Below are positions 8,221 through 14,997 of a DNA stretch of 24,555 nt, piece by piece. The stretch is from Bacteriovoracaceae bacterium UBA7695 (GTDB lineage Bacteria; Bdellovibrionota; Bacteriovoracia; Bacteriovoracales; Bacteriovoracaceae): NCBI GenBank assembly GCA_002482685.1, contig DLGL01000078.1, forward strand, positions 40,181 through 64,735. The letters run 5' to 3'. The notes beneath the pieces are model-generated. The model was not told the DNA's origin. It saw nothing but the letters and a program-made list of their open reading frames with translations, and ran no database searches. The position numbers were made by a program, and so were the translations under genes. The stretch's first letter is position 1, and every line of letters starts with the position of its first letter.

Positions 8221-9561
8221 ACAGCCTTCAGACATTTGAGCAAAGTATTCGTTATAGTTTCCATTGAGCCAAGTATTGAGTCCGGCCCTTCGGGGTGCCC
8301 CATTGGCCCTTATTGTTCTCAGAATACGGGGGTTAAATTCAAAACTCATCTTAGAATTCCCAATAGTCTCTTTTGTAACCCGAGTTTTTCCAAACTCAGT
8401 CATAGTGATGCTTACAAAAGTTTCAGGATAAACGACGTTAAAGCTAAAACTTTTTGAATCTAAAGTGTTGATCCAGCTGGAAACATTCTTGTAGCATTCA
8501 GGGTAGATGCTCAGGTTGTAGGAATCTTCTTCCTTAACCATTTTAATCATCAGCTTTAAATATTTATTCCGACTTTCACGGTTGATATCTGCCAGTAGCT
8601 CGTTGATGTAGGGGCCAAACATTTTAGCCTCATCTAACAGGTCTTTCTGCGCCGATTTGTAACTCGAAATATCCAGAGCAATTGAGCACTCATTATCATT
8701 TATAATTGCTTCATCAGGGTACATCGGAGCGCAGGCATAGTTAGAAACATGAAACATTGGTCTGAGTTCTCTTTCTAAAATTCCCATGGCCTTGACTGTC
8801 GCTATTTCAACTTCATCAACCGGAAGAGATGTCACTCCGCGGACTCCATCACGGTAACCAATGATGGGAGCTCCCGAATTACCATAACTAAATTTACAAC
8901 CCGCTAAAGTCACTACAGGAGAAGAGTCATGAACTGAGAGAGGATTAAAATAGGAATGATGAATGGCCTTGCAATTATCGCTCTTACGGATAATTCCCTG
9001 GTAGGCATCGATCTGATCAACGGCCCAGGTGTAGAACTCGTCAGAGTCCTTCATACCTTTGCGCTGAGGAGTTATAATTCTATTCTTCATCATTGACTGC
9101 GAAAGCTTCAGGTAGGCCACATCATTTCTACGAAGGTGCGGCTCTTTGGCCTGGAAGTTAGAAGCTTCAAGTACTTCACTGCAGTTAACCATTGTTGGCT
9201 TCTCGCGGGATTTAGCAAAAAATACAAAGACATCTTTTGAGCACGAAGTACTTTTCACTCTGAGTTTTTCAGGCAGACAACTGCTTGCTGTTGCAAGAAC
9301 ATCGTCAGCCACTAAAAATCCTGTGCAGTATTTCAATTTGCCATCGACAGCAACTGCAATTTTGGCCAGATAACTCGGACACGAGCTCACTCCACCACCG
9401 CAGAATAATTCCTGTTTCTCAAGCTGGGCTTCGAGTTCAGGCACCTGAGGATTTACATAGGGGTTGCTCTCACTCGCTTCCTGAGCTTTTTTTCCGCAAC
9501 TCATCGTCACCATCGAAATGATGGTGATAAGAGCGAAAGAATTGATGAGCGTCTTAGGCAT
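8209..9561 (-). CDS. Predicted lipoprotein with a trypsin-like domain lacking the catalytic histidine
   Basis: The 450-residue product starts with a signal sequence ending in VTMSC, giving a lipidation Cys at residue 22, although the lipobox is loose. A chymotrypsin-fold domain follows: CTGFLVADDVLATASSCL (79-96) corresponds to the trypsin block that normally reads TAAHC, RRNDVAYLKL supplies the Asp (D147), and the GNSGAP nucleophile motif supplies Ser229. The histidine position is Ser94 (codon AGT at 9282-9280), so the triad is incomplete and the protein is predicted to be a pseudoprotease. Residues from about 290 to 450 form a second region I do not recognise, ending in a cysteine-containing tail. 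Several cysteines imply disulphides, consistent with export. ATG 9561 overlaps the stop of the flavin-reductase-like gene by one base (TAATG), so the two are probably cotranslated. The TAG stop lies within the 3' end of mltG on the other strand. Confidence 0.8.
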   Translation of the reverse strand: MPKTLINSFALITIISMVTMSCGKKAQEASESNPYVNPQVPELEAQLEKQELFCGGGVSSCPSYLAKIAVAVDGKLKYCTGFLVADDVLATASSCLPEKLRVKSTSCSKDVFVFFAKSREKPTMVNCSEVLEASNFQAKEPHLRRNDVAYLKLSQSMMKNRIITPQRKGMKDSDEFYTWAVDQIDAYQGIIRKSDNCKAIHHSYFNPLSVHDSSPVVTLAGCKFSYGNSGAPIIGYRDGVRGVTSLPVDEVEIATVKAMGILERELRPMFHVSNYACAPMYPDEAIINDNECSIALDISSYKSAQKDLLDEAKMFGPYINELLADINRESRNKYLKLMIKMVKEEDSYNLSIYPECYKNVSSWINTLDSKSFSFNVVYPETFVSITMTEFGKTRVTKETIGNSKMSFEFNPRILRTIRANGAPRRAGLNTWLNGNYNEYFAQMSEGCLLL

Positions 9562-10061
9562 TAGTAGTCGGCCCCAGATTTACGGATGTGAACCATGGGC
9601 TTACTTTCAGCGTTCATCACATGGGAAGATTTAACTTCAGCAAATATGATCTCGTGATCCCCGGGCTTTGTAGAACTCACCATGACACACTCAATAGCGG
9701 CTTTCGCTTGATCGAGAATAAGGCCTTTAAATTCTCCGAAATGATGTGGGAGTTCATTGAAAGGATTCTGGGCAGGGTCGTAGCCTTTCCAAAAGTGCTT
9801 TAAAAATGTCTTATCATGGTCGCCAATGACATTGATTGCAAACGGCAGACCCTGCTTAATGAGGTCATAGGCCGGTCGTCCAGGCTTAATGGCCAAGGAT
9901 ACTAGCATGGGACTAAATGAAATTTGCTGAACAAAACTGGCCAAATAGCCATCTGTGGCCTGAGATTTTGGATCCTGAATCGCAACGATAAATAGACCCG
10001 ACGGTATGAGTCCAACAGCACTAGCTTTGTCACTTTGCAGCATAAATCCTCGAATTAACAT
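9561..10061 (-). CDS. Flavin reductase-like (FMN-binding split-barrel) protein
   Basis: This 166-residue protein fits the flavin reductase-like domain family, which binds FMN in a split barrel and often reduces free flavin with NAD(P)H. The pattern is SAVGLIPSGLFIVAIQD near the N-terminus, FVQQISFSPMLVSLAIKPGRPAYDLI with the SF-P-P-V core that contacts flavin, FAINVIG, and a C-terminal HIRKSGADY. The start may be M1 at 10061 or M7 at 10043; the second has GAGGA just upstream, whereas the first has only GGA. It is the first gene of a two-gene leftward unit with the lipoprotein pseudoprotease, overlapping it by one base. A perfect TTGACA on the minus strand (10103-10098) lies upstream, but its matching -10 is poor. 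The substrate and electron partner cannot be told from sequence. Confidence 0.87.
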   Translation of the reverse strand: MLIRGFMLQSDKASAVGLIPSGLFIVAIQDPKSQATDGYLASFVQQISFSPMLVSLAIKPGRPAYDLIKQGLPFAINVIGDHDKTFLKHFWKGYDPAQNPFNELPHHFGEFKGLILDQAKAAIECVMVSSTKPGDHEIIFAEVKSSHVMNAESKPMVHIRKSGADY

Positions 10062-10097
10062 AGTCCATATTAAAGCTTAACCAGCCCTTAACACGGT

Positions 10098-10109
10098 TGT
10101 CAAATTTGA
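10098..10109. promoter_or_regulatory. Palindrome overlapping a -35-like box in the divergent gap
   Basis: The sequence TCAAATTTGA (10100-10109) is a perfect ten-base palindrome. It overlaps TTGACA on the minus strand (10103-10098), a consensus -35 for the flavin-reductase-like gene. Its position between divergent genes would suit an operator, but ten bases of A/T-rich palindrome can occur by chance. Confidence 0.25.
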
Positions 10110-10179
10110 GTCTAAAGATCGGCTAAATATTAGTGGATTATTTCAATTTCTGGTTAATTTTGCCGATACGAATGGTCAC

Positions 10180-10208
10180 TTGAGTCTCACGGACCGAACC
10201 CTTAGACT
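10180..10208 (+). promoter_or_regulatory. Candidate promoter of the DksA-like gene
   Basis: TTGAGT (10180-10185) and TAGACT (10203-10208) are spaced by 17 bases, each matching four of six sigma70 consensus positions. Transcription would start near 10215, giving a leader of about 38 bases that contains a small hairpin directly before the Shine-Dalgarno. Confidence 0.4.
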
Positions 10209-10224
10209 ATTAGGGTGGTTACAT

Positions 10225-10247
10225 GTGAGCTACAACTCACCAGGAGG
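10225..10247 (+). promoter_or_regulatory. Leader hairpin abutting a strong ribosome binding site
   Basis: GTGAG (10225-10229) pairs with CTCAC (10236-10240) around a six-base loop. One base later comes AGGAGG (10242-10247), a full Shine-Dalgarno five bases before the GTG start of the DksA-like gene. This site decides the GTG start. The hairpin touches but does not cover the binding site, so it could modulate ribosome access. Confidence 0.55.
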
Positions 10248-10252
10248 ATTCC

Positions 10253-10624
10253 GTGGATAAGAAGAAAATCGAGCACTTTAAGATTCTTTTGCTAAAGCAC
10301 CGTCAGCAAATCCTTAATGTTGGGCTCCTTAATAAATCAGATGACTTGCACGTTTCAGAAGATGATCTATCTGACGAAACCGACCTTGCCTCTTCTCTCA
10401 TTCAGCAGCAAATTAACTGCACCATCAGAGACAGAGAATACCTCAAGCTTCGTCGAATCGACGCTGCTCTCGACCGCTGCTCAGAAGGCACATACGGCAT
10501 GTGCGAAGACTGCGAAGAAGAGATCGGTATGAAGAGATTAGAGAATCAGCCTTGGTCTGAACTCTGTATTCAACATGCTGAAGAAAGAGAGAAAGAAGAA
10601 TCTCAAATCTACCGCCAAGCTTAA
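10253..10624 (+). CDS. DksA/TraR family zinc-finger regulator
   Basis: The 123-residue protein resembles DksA, which enters the RNA polymerase secondary channel and, with ppGpp, adjusts promoter activity. An N-terminal coiled coil contains DETDLA (41-46), equivalent to the DxxDxA acidic tip of DksA. A zinc-finger block follows: C84 and C87 in CEDC, then IGMKRLENQP and LCIQH with C105 and H108. In most relatives the fourth ligand is cysteine; here it is histidine, so the site is probably a Cys3-His variant. The basic/acidic C-terminal helix (AEEREKEES) is normal. The start is GTG with a perfect AGGAGG upstream. The gene is monocistronic, with its own candidate promoter and a strong terminator just after the stop. 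Whether it answers to ppGpp cannot be read from sequence. Confidence 0.88.
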   Translation: MDKKKIEHFKILLLKHRQQILNVGLLNKSDDLHVSEDDLSDETDLASSLIQQQINCTIRDREYLKLRRIDAALDRCSEGTYGMCEDCEEEIGMKRLENQPWSELCIQHAEEREKEESQIYRQA

Positions 10625-10629
10625 AATCA

Positions 10630-10656
10630 AAGCCTCCGAAAGGGGGCTTTTTTTTT
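10630..10656 (+). terminator. Intrinsic terminator after the DksA-like gene
   Basis: An eight-base-pair stem (AAGCCTCC with GGGGGCTT, one T-G wobble) closes a GAAA tetraloop and runs straight into a nine-base T tract. It starts six bases after the stop codon. It is the only convincing intrinsic terminator I can find in the window. Confidence 0.92.
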
Positions 10657-10670
10657 GTCTGTCTAATTAT

Positions 10671-10815
10671 TCGACACTTTCATGAGTTTCATACACTTCC
10701 CTTCTCAAGGCACCCCCTATCCCCCTGAAACCGGGTAACCCCATCTGGCAAGCGACTTGCTTTACTTATTACACGGGAGCGTAAACCACTCCCCAACTCG
10801 TGATAAGGATAGTTA
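10671..10815 (+). promoter_or_regulatory. Promoter candidate and structured leader of the subtilase gene
   Basis: A weak promoter-like pair, TCGACA (10671-10676) and TACACT (10692-10697) with a short 15-base spacer, precedes a leader of more than 100 bases. The leader holds several local hairpins: GCAAG-CGA-CTTGC at 10748-10760, and an element at 10772-10802 where CACG pairs with CGTG and, inside, GGGAG pairs with CTCCC. AAGGAT (10805-10810) is the Shine-Dalgarno, five bases before ATG 10816. The layout could be a cis-regulatory RNA, but I do not recognise a known riboswitch class. Confidence 0.35.
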
Positions 10816-11868
10816 ATGAAAGCAGCAGTAAAATCTATTCTAAGCCTGGCCCTGACACTTAACCTCACGGTTGGTGCAGCCTTCGCAGCAGATTCTCGAT
10901 TAGCTTACAATGCTGAACTCCTTATCTCACGTTATGCTTCTTGGGGAATTGACCCTGATAAACACTTGGCTTCAATCAATCTTAAAGACTCGTGGACAAA
11001 ATTCAAAAAGAACAAAGAAATCGTTGTAGCTGTAGTTGATACTGGAATTCAGGGTGATCACGCTTTTCTTAAAGACAATATTTATGTTGTTGGTGGAAAG
11101 TCTGGTGCTGGTAACTACGGTGTAGATTTCTCTGGTGCAAAAGTAACAAACACTCCATCTGATCAGCACGGTCACGGAACTCACGTTGCTGGTATTGTTA
11201 AATCAATCTACCCTGACGTTAAGATTCTTGCTCTGAAATACTACAATCCTAAAGCTTCTGGTCAGGCGAACTTAGATGCAACTATCAAAGCTCTTCAGTA
11301 CGCTGTTGATAACAACGTTGATGTTATTAACTACTCAGGTGGCGGTCCGGAAGCTTCAGTTGAAGAACTTCGTGTTCTTAAAGCGGCTGAGAAAAAAGGA
11401 ATTTTAGTTATCGCAGCTGCCGGTAACGAGAGATCAAACATTGACGACAAGCGCCACGCTTACTACCCGGCTTCTTACGGTCTATCGAACATCATTACAG
11501 TTGGTGCTCATGATGACGGTTTAAACATCATTCCTTCTTCTAACTGGGGTAAAAACTCAGTAGATATCGCAGCTCCTGGTCACCGAATCCGTTCAGCAAT
11601 TCCAAGTAACGGTGCTGGATATATGACGGGTACTTCTCAAGCAACTGCTTTTGTAACTGGTGTTGCTGCGATGATTAAGTCAAAGCACCCGAACATGAAA
11701 TTTGATCAGATCAAAAACGTGATCCTGAGCTCTTCACTTAAAGTAAAAAACTTTGAAGGTAAGATTCTTGGTGCCGGTAAACTTGATGCTGCTCGCGCTC
11801 TTGAGTTAGCTGATACAGTAAATGAGAAGCTGGCAGCTCCTGCGACGAGAGCGGTAGCAAACAAATAA
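10816..11868 (+). CDS. Secreted subtilisin-like serine protease (peptidase family S8)
   Basis: The 350-residue protein has a clear signal peptide (about 1-24, ending AAFA) and one catalytic S8 domain. The triad is complete: D75 in VVDTGI, H120 in HGHGTHVAG, and S274 in GTSQATAF; N204 in AAAGNE supplies the oxyanion hole. INYSGGG (171-177) is the substrate-binding strand. There is a short segment of about 40 residues between the signal peptide and the catalytic domain (25-65), too small for a usual inhibitor propeptide. The C-terminal 20 residues are Ala-rich and look unstructured. It should act in the periplasm or outside the cell. AAGGAT before the ATG and codons rich in GCT, GGT and AAC look like a well-translated gene. 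lnt follows after 21 bases with no terminator between. Exported S8 proteases are plentiful in predatory bacteria, but a predatory role here is only a guess. Confidence 0.95.
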   Translation: MKAAVKSILSLALTLNLTVGAAFAADSRLAYNAELLISRYASWGIDPDKHLASINLKDSWTKFKKNKEIVVAVVDTGIQGDHAFLKDNIYVVGGKSGAGNYGVDFSGAKVTNTPSDQHGHGTHVAGIVKSIYPDVKILALKYYNPKASGQANLDATIKALQYAVDNNVDVINYSGGGPEASVEELRVLKAAEKKGILVIAAAGNERSNIDDKRHAYYPASYGLSNIITVGAHDDGLNIIPSSNWGKNSVDIAAPGHRIRSAIPSNGAGYMTGTSQATAFVTGVAAMIKSKHPNMKFDQIKNVILSSSLKVKNFEGKILGAGKLDAARALELADTVNEKLAAPATRAVANK

Positions 11869-11889
11869 TTAATATCCTACAATGAGGGA

Positions 11890-13431
11890 ATGAAAAAACT
11901 CTCCCTCGACTTCCTGATCACATTTATTGCTGGAGGAATCTACGCTTTATCGTACCCCTCTTTTTTGGGTAACGGATGGATGCCTCTCATTTTCATCGCT
12001 CTTCCTCTTTTTCTCTGGAAACTAGAAAATTCAAATTTCAAATACTCTCTGGTCATGATCCTTGGTTTTAATCTGGGCCTAAATGTTGTGGGCTACTACT
12101 GGATCCCGGAAACTCTTCGTGAGTTTGGCCAGCTTCCGTATATAGTTTCTTTGATTTTAGGTGGGGCCTTCTGTTTGATACTGCAGCCACACTGGTGGGT
12201 TTATGCCATCTGGAAAAAATTCCGCCCACTGGGTTTCTGGGGCAGTGAGAGGCGTATTCTTATAACGGCCTTTATTATGACTCTCCTTGAGCGATATGTG
12301 ATCCAGCAGTTTCCTTCTTATGCCGGCAGCCCTTGGTTGCACCTGGCCCCATACCTCTCGCTAGCGCCATTTTTTGGTGTCGCTCTTTTTAGCTTCATGA
12401 CTTATTGGTTATCTCTGGAAATTGTCGCCCAACTTAAGACACGTCATCTCCGCTGGCAGGTCTGGACAGGCATGGCACTATTTTTAATTATCAACGCTTG
12501 CTTTCCACTGAGTAATCCAACTTCCGATAAAAATCTTGCTGTGAGAATTGTTCAGGCAAACATCGGAAATTTTATGAAAGTTTCTTCTGAAAGGGGGGAC
12601 GCCAATGCCTATCAGACCATCTCAGAAACTTATGAAAAGCTCTCAACAGAAAATAATGGGTTTCGGCCTCAACTCATTATCTGGCCCGAGACTGCTTATC
12701 CTGAAACTTTTTATGGGACTGAATCTCAGCTAGGAGAAATTTTTGGTCGCATCCATTCTGAAACTCAGAGTGACATTCTGGTTGGTGGATATGATCAGGA
12801 CCTTTCAAAGTCCGGTGATGACCCCATAGAAGCGGTCTATAACGCTTCTCTTCTTTTAAGTGAGAATAAAGTTAAAAGCATTTATCATAAAAATATTCTG
12901 ATTCCTTTTGGTGAGACTCTTCCATTCGGTCCACTAAACCGAACGATTGTGGGAATTGTTCCGGCCATTTCCCTCTTTGCCCGGGGCCTCGGAACAGACG
13001 TGATGGAAACCCAGGAAGGTTACCGGTTTGTGACTCCCATATGCTATGAAATCCTTGAAACAAACTACATGCGAAATCTCCTCAATCAATGGGGCCAGAA
13101 TCACTTTATTGTCAATCATACGAATGACTCCTGGTACGGCGATACGGCCGAACCTTATCAACATCTCTTTCTATCAAAATGGCGGGCACTGGAATTTCAG
13201 CTCCCCATCATCCGTAGTACAAATACAGGCATCTCTTCAGTTATCTTTCAGGATGGAAGTGAATCACGGCGTCTTGGGATTAGTCATATAGGCCAGCTGG
13301 ATGTTAATATTCCGTTGAGTGATCCAAGGCCCACCGTGTATCAACAGTATGGTCTGCTGAGTTTTTTGATTCTTTTCGTTTTGCTTTATCTCGTGACTTA
13401 TTTACGGGAGAGAAGTGAGAGAAAGGTATAA
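11890..13431 (+). CDS. lnt: Apolipoprotein N-acyltransferase
   Basis: Lnt is the inner-membrane enzyme that N-acylates the terminal cysteine of lipoproteins, completing their maturation. The 513 residues comprise an N-terminal membrane domain with several hydrophobic segments (for example 7-25, 32-43, 52-70, 83-100, 121-138, 160-178, 192-206), a periplasmic nitrilase-like domain and a C-terminal anchor (488-504). The Glu-Lys-Cys triad is E267 (IIWPET), K334 (HKNILIPFGE) and C385 (VTPICYE), close to E267/K335/C387 of E. coli. NDSWYGDTAEPYQH (412-425) is also typical. The Shine-Dalgarno-like GAGGG lies only one base before ATG 11890, which is unusually tight. An ATG at 11882 opens a three-codon frame whose TGA overlaps the lnt start, so reinitiation is conceivable. 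It serves lipoproteins such as those encoded at 8209-9561 and 14474-14995. The downstream gene converges with a one-base gap. Confidence 0.97.
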   Translation: MKKLSLDFLITFIAGGIYALSYPSFLGNGWMPLIFIALPLFLWKLENSNFKYSLVMILGFNLGLNVVGYYWIPETLREFGQLPYIVSLILGGAFCLILQPHWWVYAIWKKFRPLGFWGSERRILITAFIMTLLERYVIQQFPSYAGSPWLHLAPYLSLAPFFGVALFSFMTYWLSLEIVAQLKTRHLRWQVWTGMALFLIINACFPLSNPTSDKNLAVRIVQANIGNFMKVSSERGDANAYQTISETYEKLSTENNGFRPQLIIWPETAYPETFYGTESQLGEIFGRIHSETQSDILVGGYDQDLSKSGDDPIEAVYNASLLLSENKVKSIYHKNILIPFGETLPFGPLNRTIVGIVPAISLFARGLGTDVMETQEGYRFVTPICYEILETNYMRNLLNQWGQNHFIVNHTNDSWYGDTAEPYQHLFLSKWRALEFQLPIIRSTNTGISSVIFQDGSESRRLGISHIGQLDVNIPLSDPRPTVYQQYGLLSFLILFVLLYLVTYLRERSERKV

Positions 13432-13432
13432 T

Positions 13433-14422
13433 TTATTTTGAAAGAGATGAATTAAACCCTGCTTTAAATAAATCATGTAATCGCAAGACTCCCACAAACT
13501 GAGCTCCCTCAACAACCGGGGCTACATTTAAAAGACGTGTTGGGTTTTCCATCGTTTTAAGAGCATCAAAAGCGAGCGTAGACGGACTCAGTGTCACAGG
13601 TTTAAGAGTGATAAGATCTTTTACAGGAGTCATGATGGCGTCCGCACTTTTAGCAAATGCTCTTCGGATATCTCCTTCTACTAAAATCCCTACCAGTGTC
13701 TGACCATTCAGGATGGCACACATTCCAACCGGTTTTTGAGTCATAACAAGAATGGCATCCTGAAGTGTGGCATCTTCATTAACAGAAGGACACTCAGATG
13801 ACTTTATCATTAAGCGGTCAACTGTAAGTGAAAGAGATTTCCCAAGAAGACCCGCAGGGTGATTGATGGCAAATTTTTCTTTTGAAACACCAAGTACATT
13901 TTCATATAAAACGGCCATGGCATCACCAAGAGCGAGGGCCACAGTGGTGCTGGTAGTTGGAGCGAGATCATTAATACAGGCCTCTTTTTCAACTGAAGCA
14001 TCGATGATTGTTCCGGAAGCTTTAGCAATAGGAGAATCAATCTTTCCGACCAAAGCAATAATACGCTCTTTAGGTACTGATAAATAAGGAAGCATTGTGA
14101 GAAGCTCTTCGGTAGTGCCCGACTTGCTTATCAGTACAACGGCATCAGCTTTAGAGACTCTGCCCAGATCGCCGTGCATGGCCTCAGTCGGATGAAGGAA
14201 AAATGAGGGCAGCCCTAACGACGAGAAAGTCGCAGCAATTTTTTGGGCAATATGTCCGGACTTACCAACTCCAGAAATCACCAGGCTTCCACCAGTACTG
14301 GCAAGCAAGACAAAGATTTCCACCAACTGATTGGCCGTTTTCTCATCGAAACGTGCAGCGGCCTGCTCAATGGCACGGGCCTCAGTCAATAATACCTGGG
14401 TAAAGAGATTTTTATGGTTCAT
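13433..14422 (-). CDS. kdsD: D-arabinose 5-phosphate isomerase (KdsD/KpsF family)
   Basis: KdsD interconverts ribulose 5-phosphate and arabinose 5-phosphate, the first step toward KDO for lipopolysaccharide. The 329 residues contain a SIS sugar-isomerase domain (about 30-180) and two CBS domains (about 203-255 and 264-324). K54 (GVGKSG), E106 (SGTTEE), E147 and H188 (NHPAG) have the same spacing as the proposed active-site residues K59, E111, E152 and H193 of E. coli KdsD. HPTEAMHGDLGRV (77-89) and PTTSTTVALALGDA (155-168) are family signatures. GGAAAG precedes the ATG at 14422. The gene diverges from the small lipoprotein gene with only 51 bases between start codons, so their promoters must be packed together or shared. 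Its stop lies one base from that of convergent lnt. KpsF or GutQ paralogues have the same architecture; no capsule or glucitol genes are nearby, which favours the KdsD role. Confidence 0.95.
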   Translation of the reverse strand: MNHKNLFTQVLLTEARAIEQAAARFDEKTANQLVEIFVLLASTGGSLVISGVGKSGHIAQKIAATFSSLGLPSFFLHPTEAMHGDLGRVSKADAVVLISKSGTTEELLTMLPYLSVPKERIIALVGKIDSPIAKASGTIIDASVEKEACINDLAPTTSTTVALALGDAMAVLYENVLGVSKEKFAINHPAGLLGKSLSLTVDRLMIKSSECPSVNEDATLQDAILVMTQKPVGMCAILNGQTLVGILVEGDIRRAFAKSADAIMTPVKDLITLKPVTLSPSTLAFDALKTMENPTRLLNVAPVVEGAQFVGVLRLHDLFKAGFNSSLSK

Positions 14423-14473
14423 AGTCTTTCCAAATGATTTCTTTTTGTCTGATTCATTGATAACATAAAAGAT

Positions 14474-14995
14474 ATGAAATTTTATCTTTTAATCATCTTA
14501 TTGCCCCTATTTCACGGGTGCGCGAACTACGAGAAGTTCCGTGAGGTGACTGAAGAGCTCGAAATTCCAACTAAAATCTACCGGGCCGACTATAACCAGA
14601 CGTGGCAAGCCGTTATTCAGGTGATGCGAAAATACGATATCGCCCAACAAAACCAGGAAGCTGGTTTTATTAAAACGCGCTGGATGGATAATACTCTTGA
14701 AGTAAACTTCACCGATTCTTTTGGATCTGCGGATGCTGTTAAAGCGGCAAAATTTAAAATAGTGGTAAACGTTGTAAGAGGTTTCAGGGCTTCAAGAGAA
14801 GTGACTAAGGTGACTATTTATAAACGCCAGTTGGCTGAACAGGATTTTCTTCAAGGCTGGAAAGAGATGTCTGCCGACGGCATTATGGAAAAAACTCTTC
14901 TCTACCGCATTGAGCGACTGATTGCGACTGACAACAAACTCAAAGAGATTGATAAGGCCCGTGAAAAAGAACAGCTTCAGAATTCAGGTCTTTAA
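14474..14995 (+). CDS. Small predicted lipoprotein, BamC-like fold
   Basis: The 173-residue product has a short hydrophobic leader followed by LFHGC, giving a probable lipidation site at Cys16, with a lipobox that is not canonical at -3. The mature part has the pattern of BamC/NlpB-like domains: a two-layer element DYNQTWQAVIQVMRKYDI, then a strand reading GFIKTRWMDN, further strands, and a C-terminal helix with many Lys and Glu. BamC is an accessory lipoprotein of the outer-membrane assembly machine, but the similarity is only to the fold pattern and a true role in Bam is not claimed. The start at 14474 has only a weak purine stretch upstream. It is divergent from kdsD and convergent with the HEAT-repeat gene, with two bases between stops. 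Localisation to the periplasmic leaflet of the outer membrane is likely because no Asp follows the Cys. Confidence 0.6.
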   Translation: MKFYLLIILLPLFHGCANYEKFREVTEELEIPTKIYRADYNQTWQAVIQVMRKYDIAQQNQEAGFIKTRWMDNTLEVNFTDSFGSADAVKAAKFKIVVNVVRGFRASREVTKVTIYKRQLAEQDFLQGWKEMSADGIMEKTLLYRIERLIATDNKLKEIDKAREKEQLQNSGL

Positions 14996-14997
14996 TT

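Noticed and set aside
8292..8301. GGGGTGCCCC as a terminator between mltG and the convergent gene
   Set aside because: It is inside coding sequence, has a two-base loop and lacks a T tract in either direction.
10700..10815. Cyclic di-GMP or other known riboswitch upstream of the subtilase
   Set aside because: I could not match the conserved cores of the riboswitch classes I know; left as an unclassified leader.
10816..11868. Subtilase as part of a lanthipeptide or toxin-maturation locus
   Set aside because: Neighbours are a DksA-like regulator and lnt; there is no precursor peptide, transporter or modifying enzyme.
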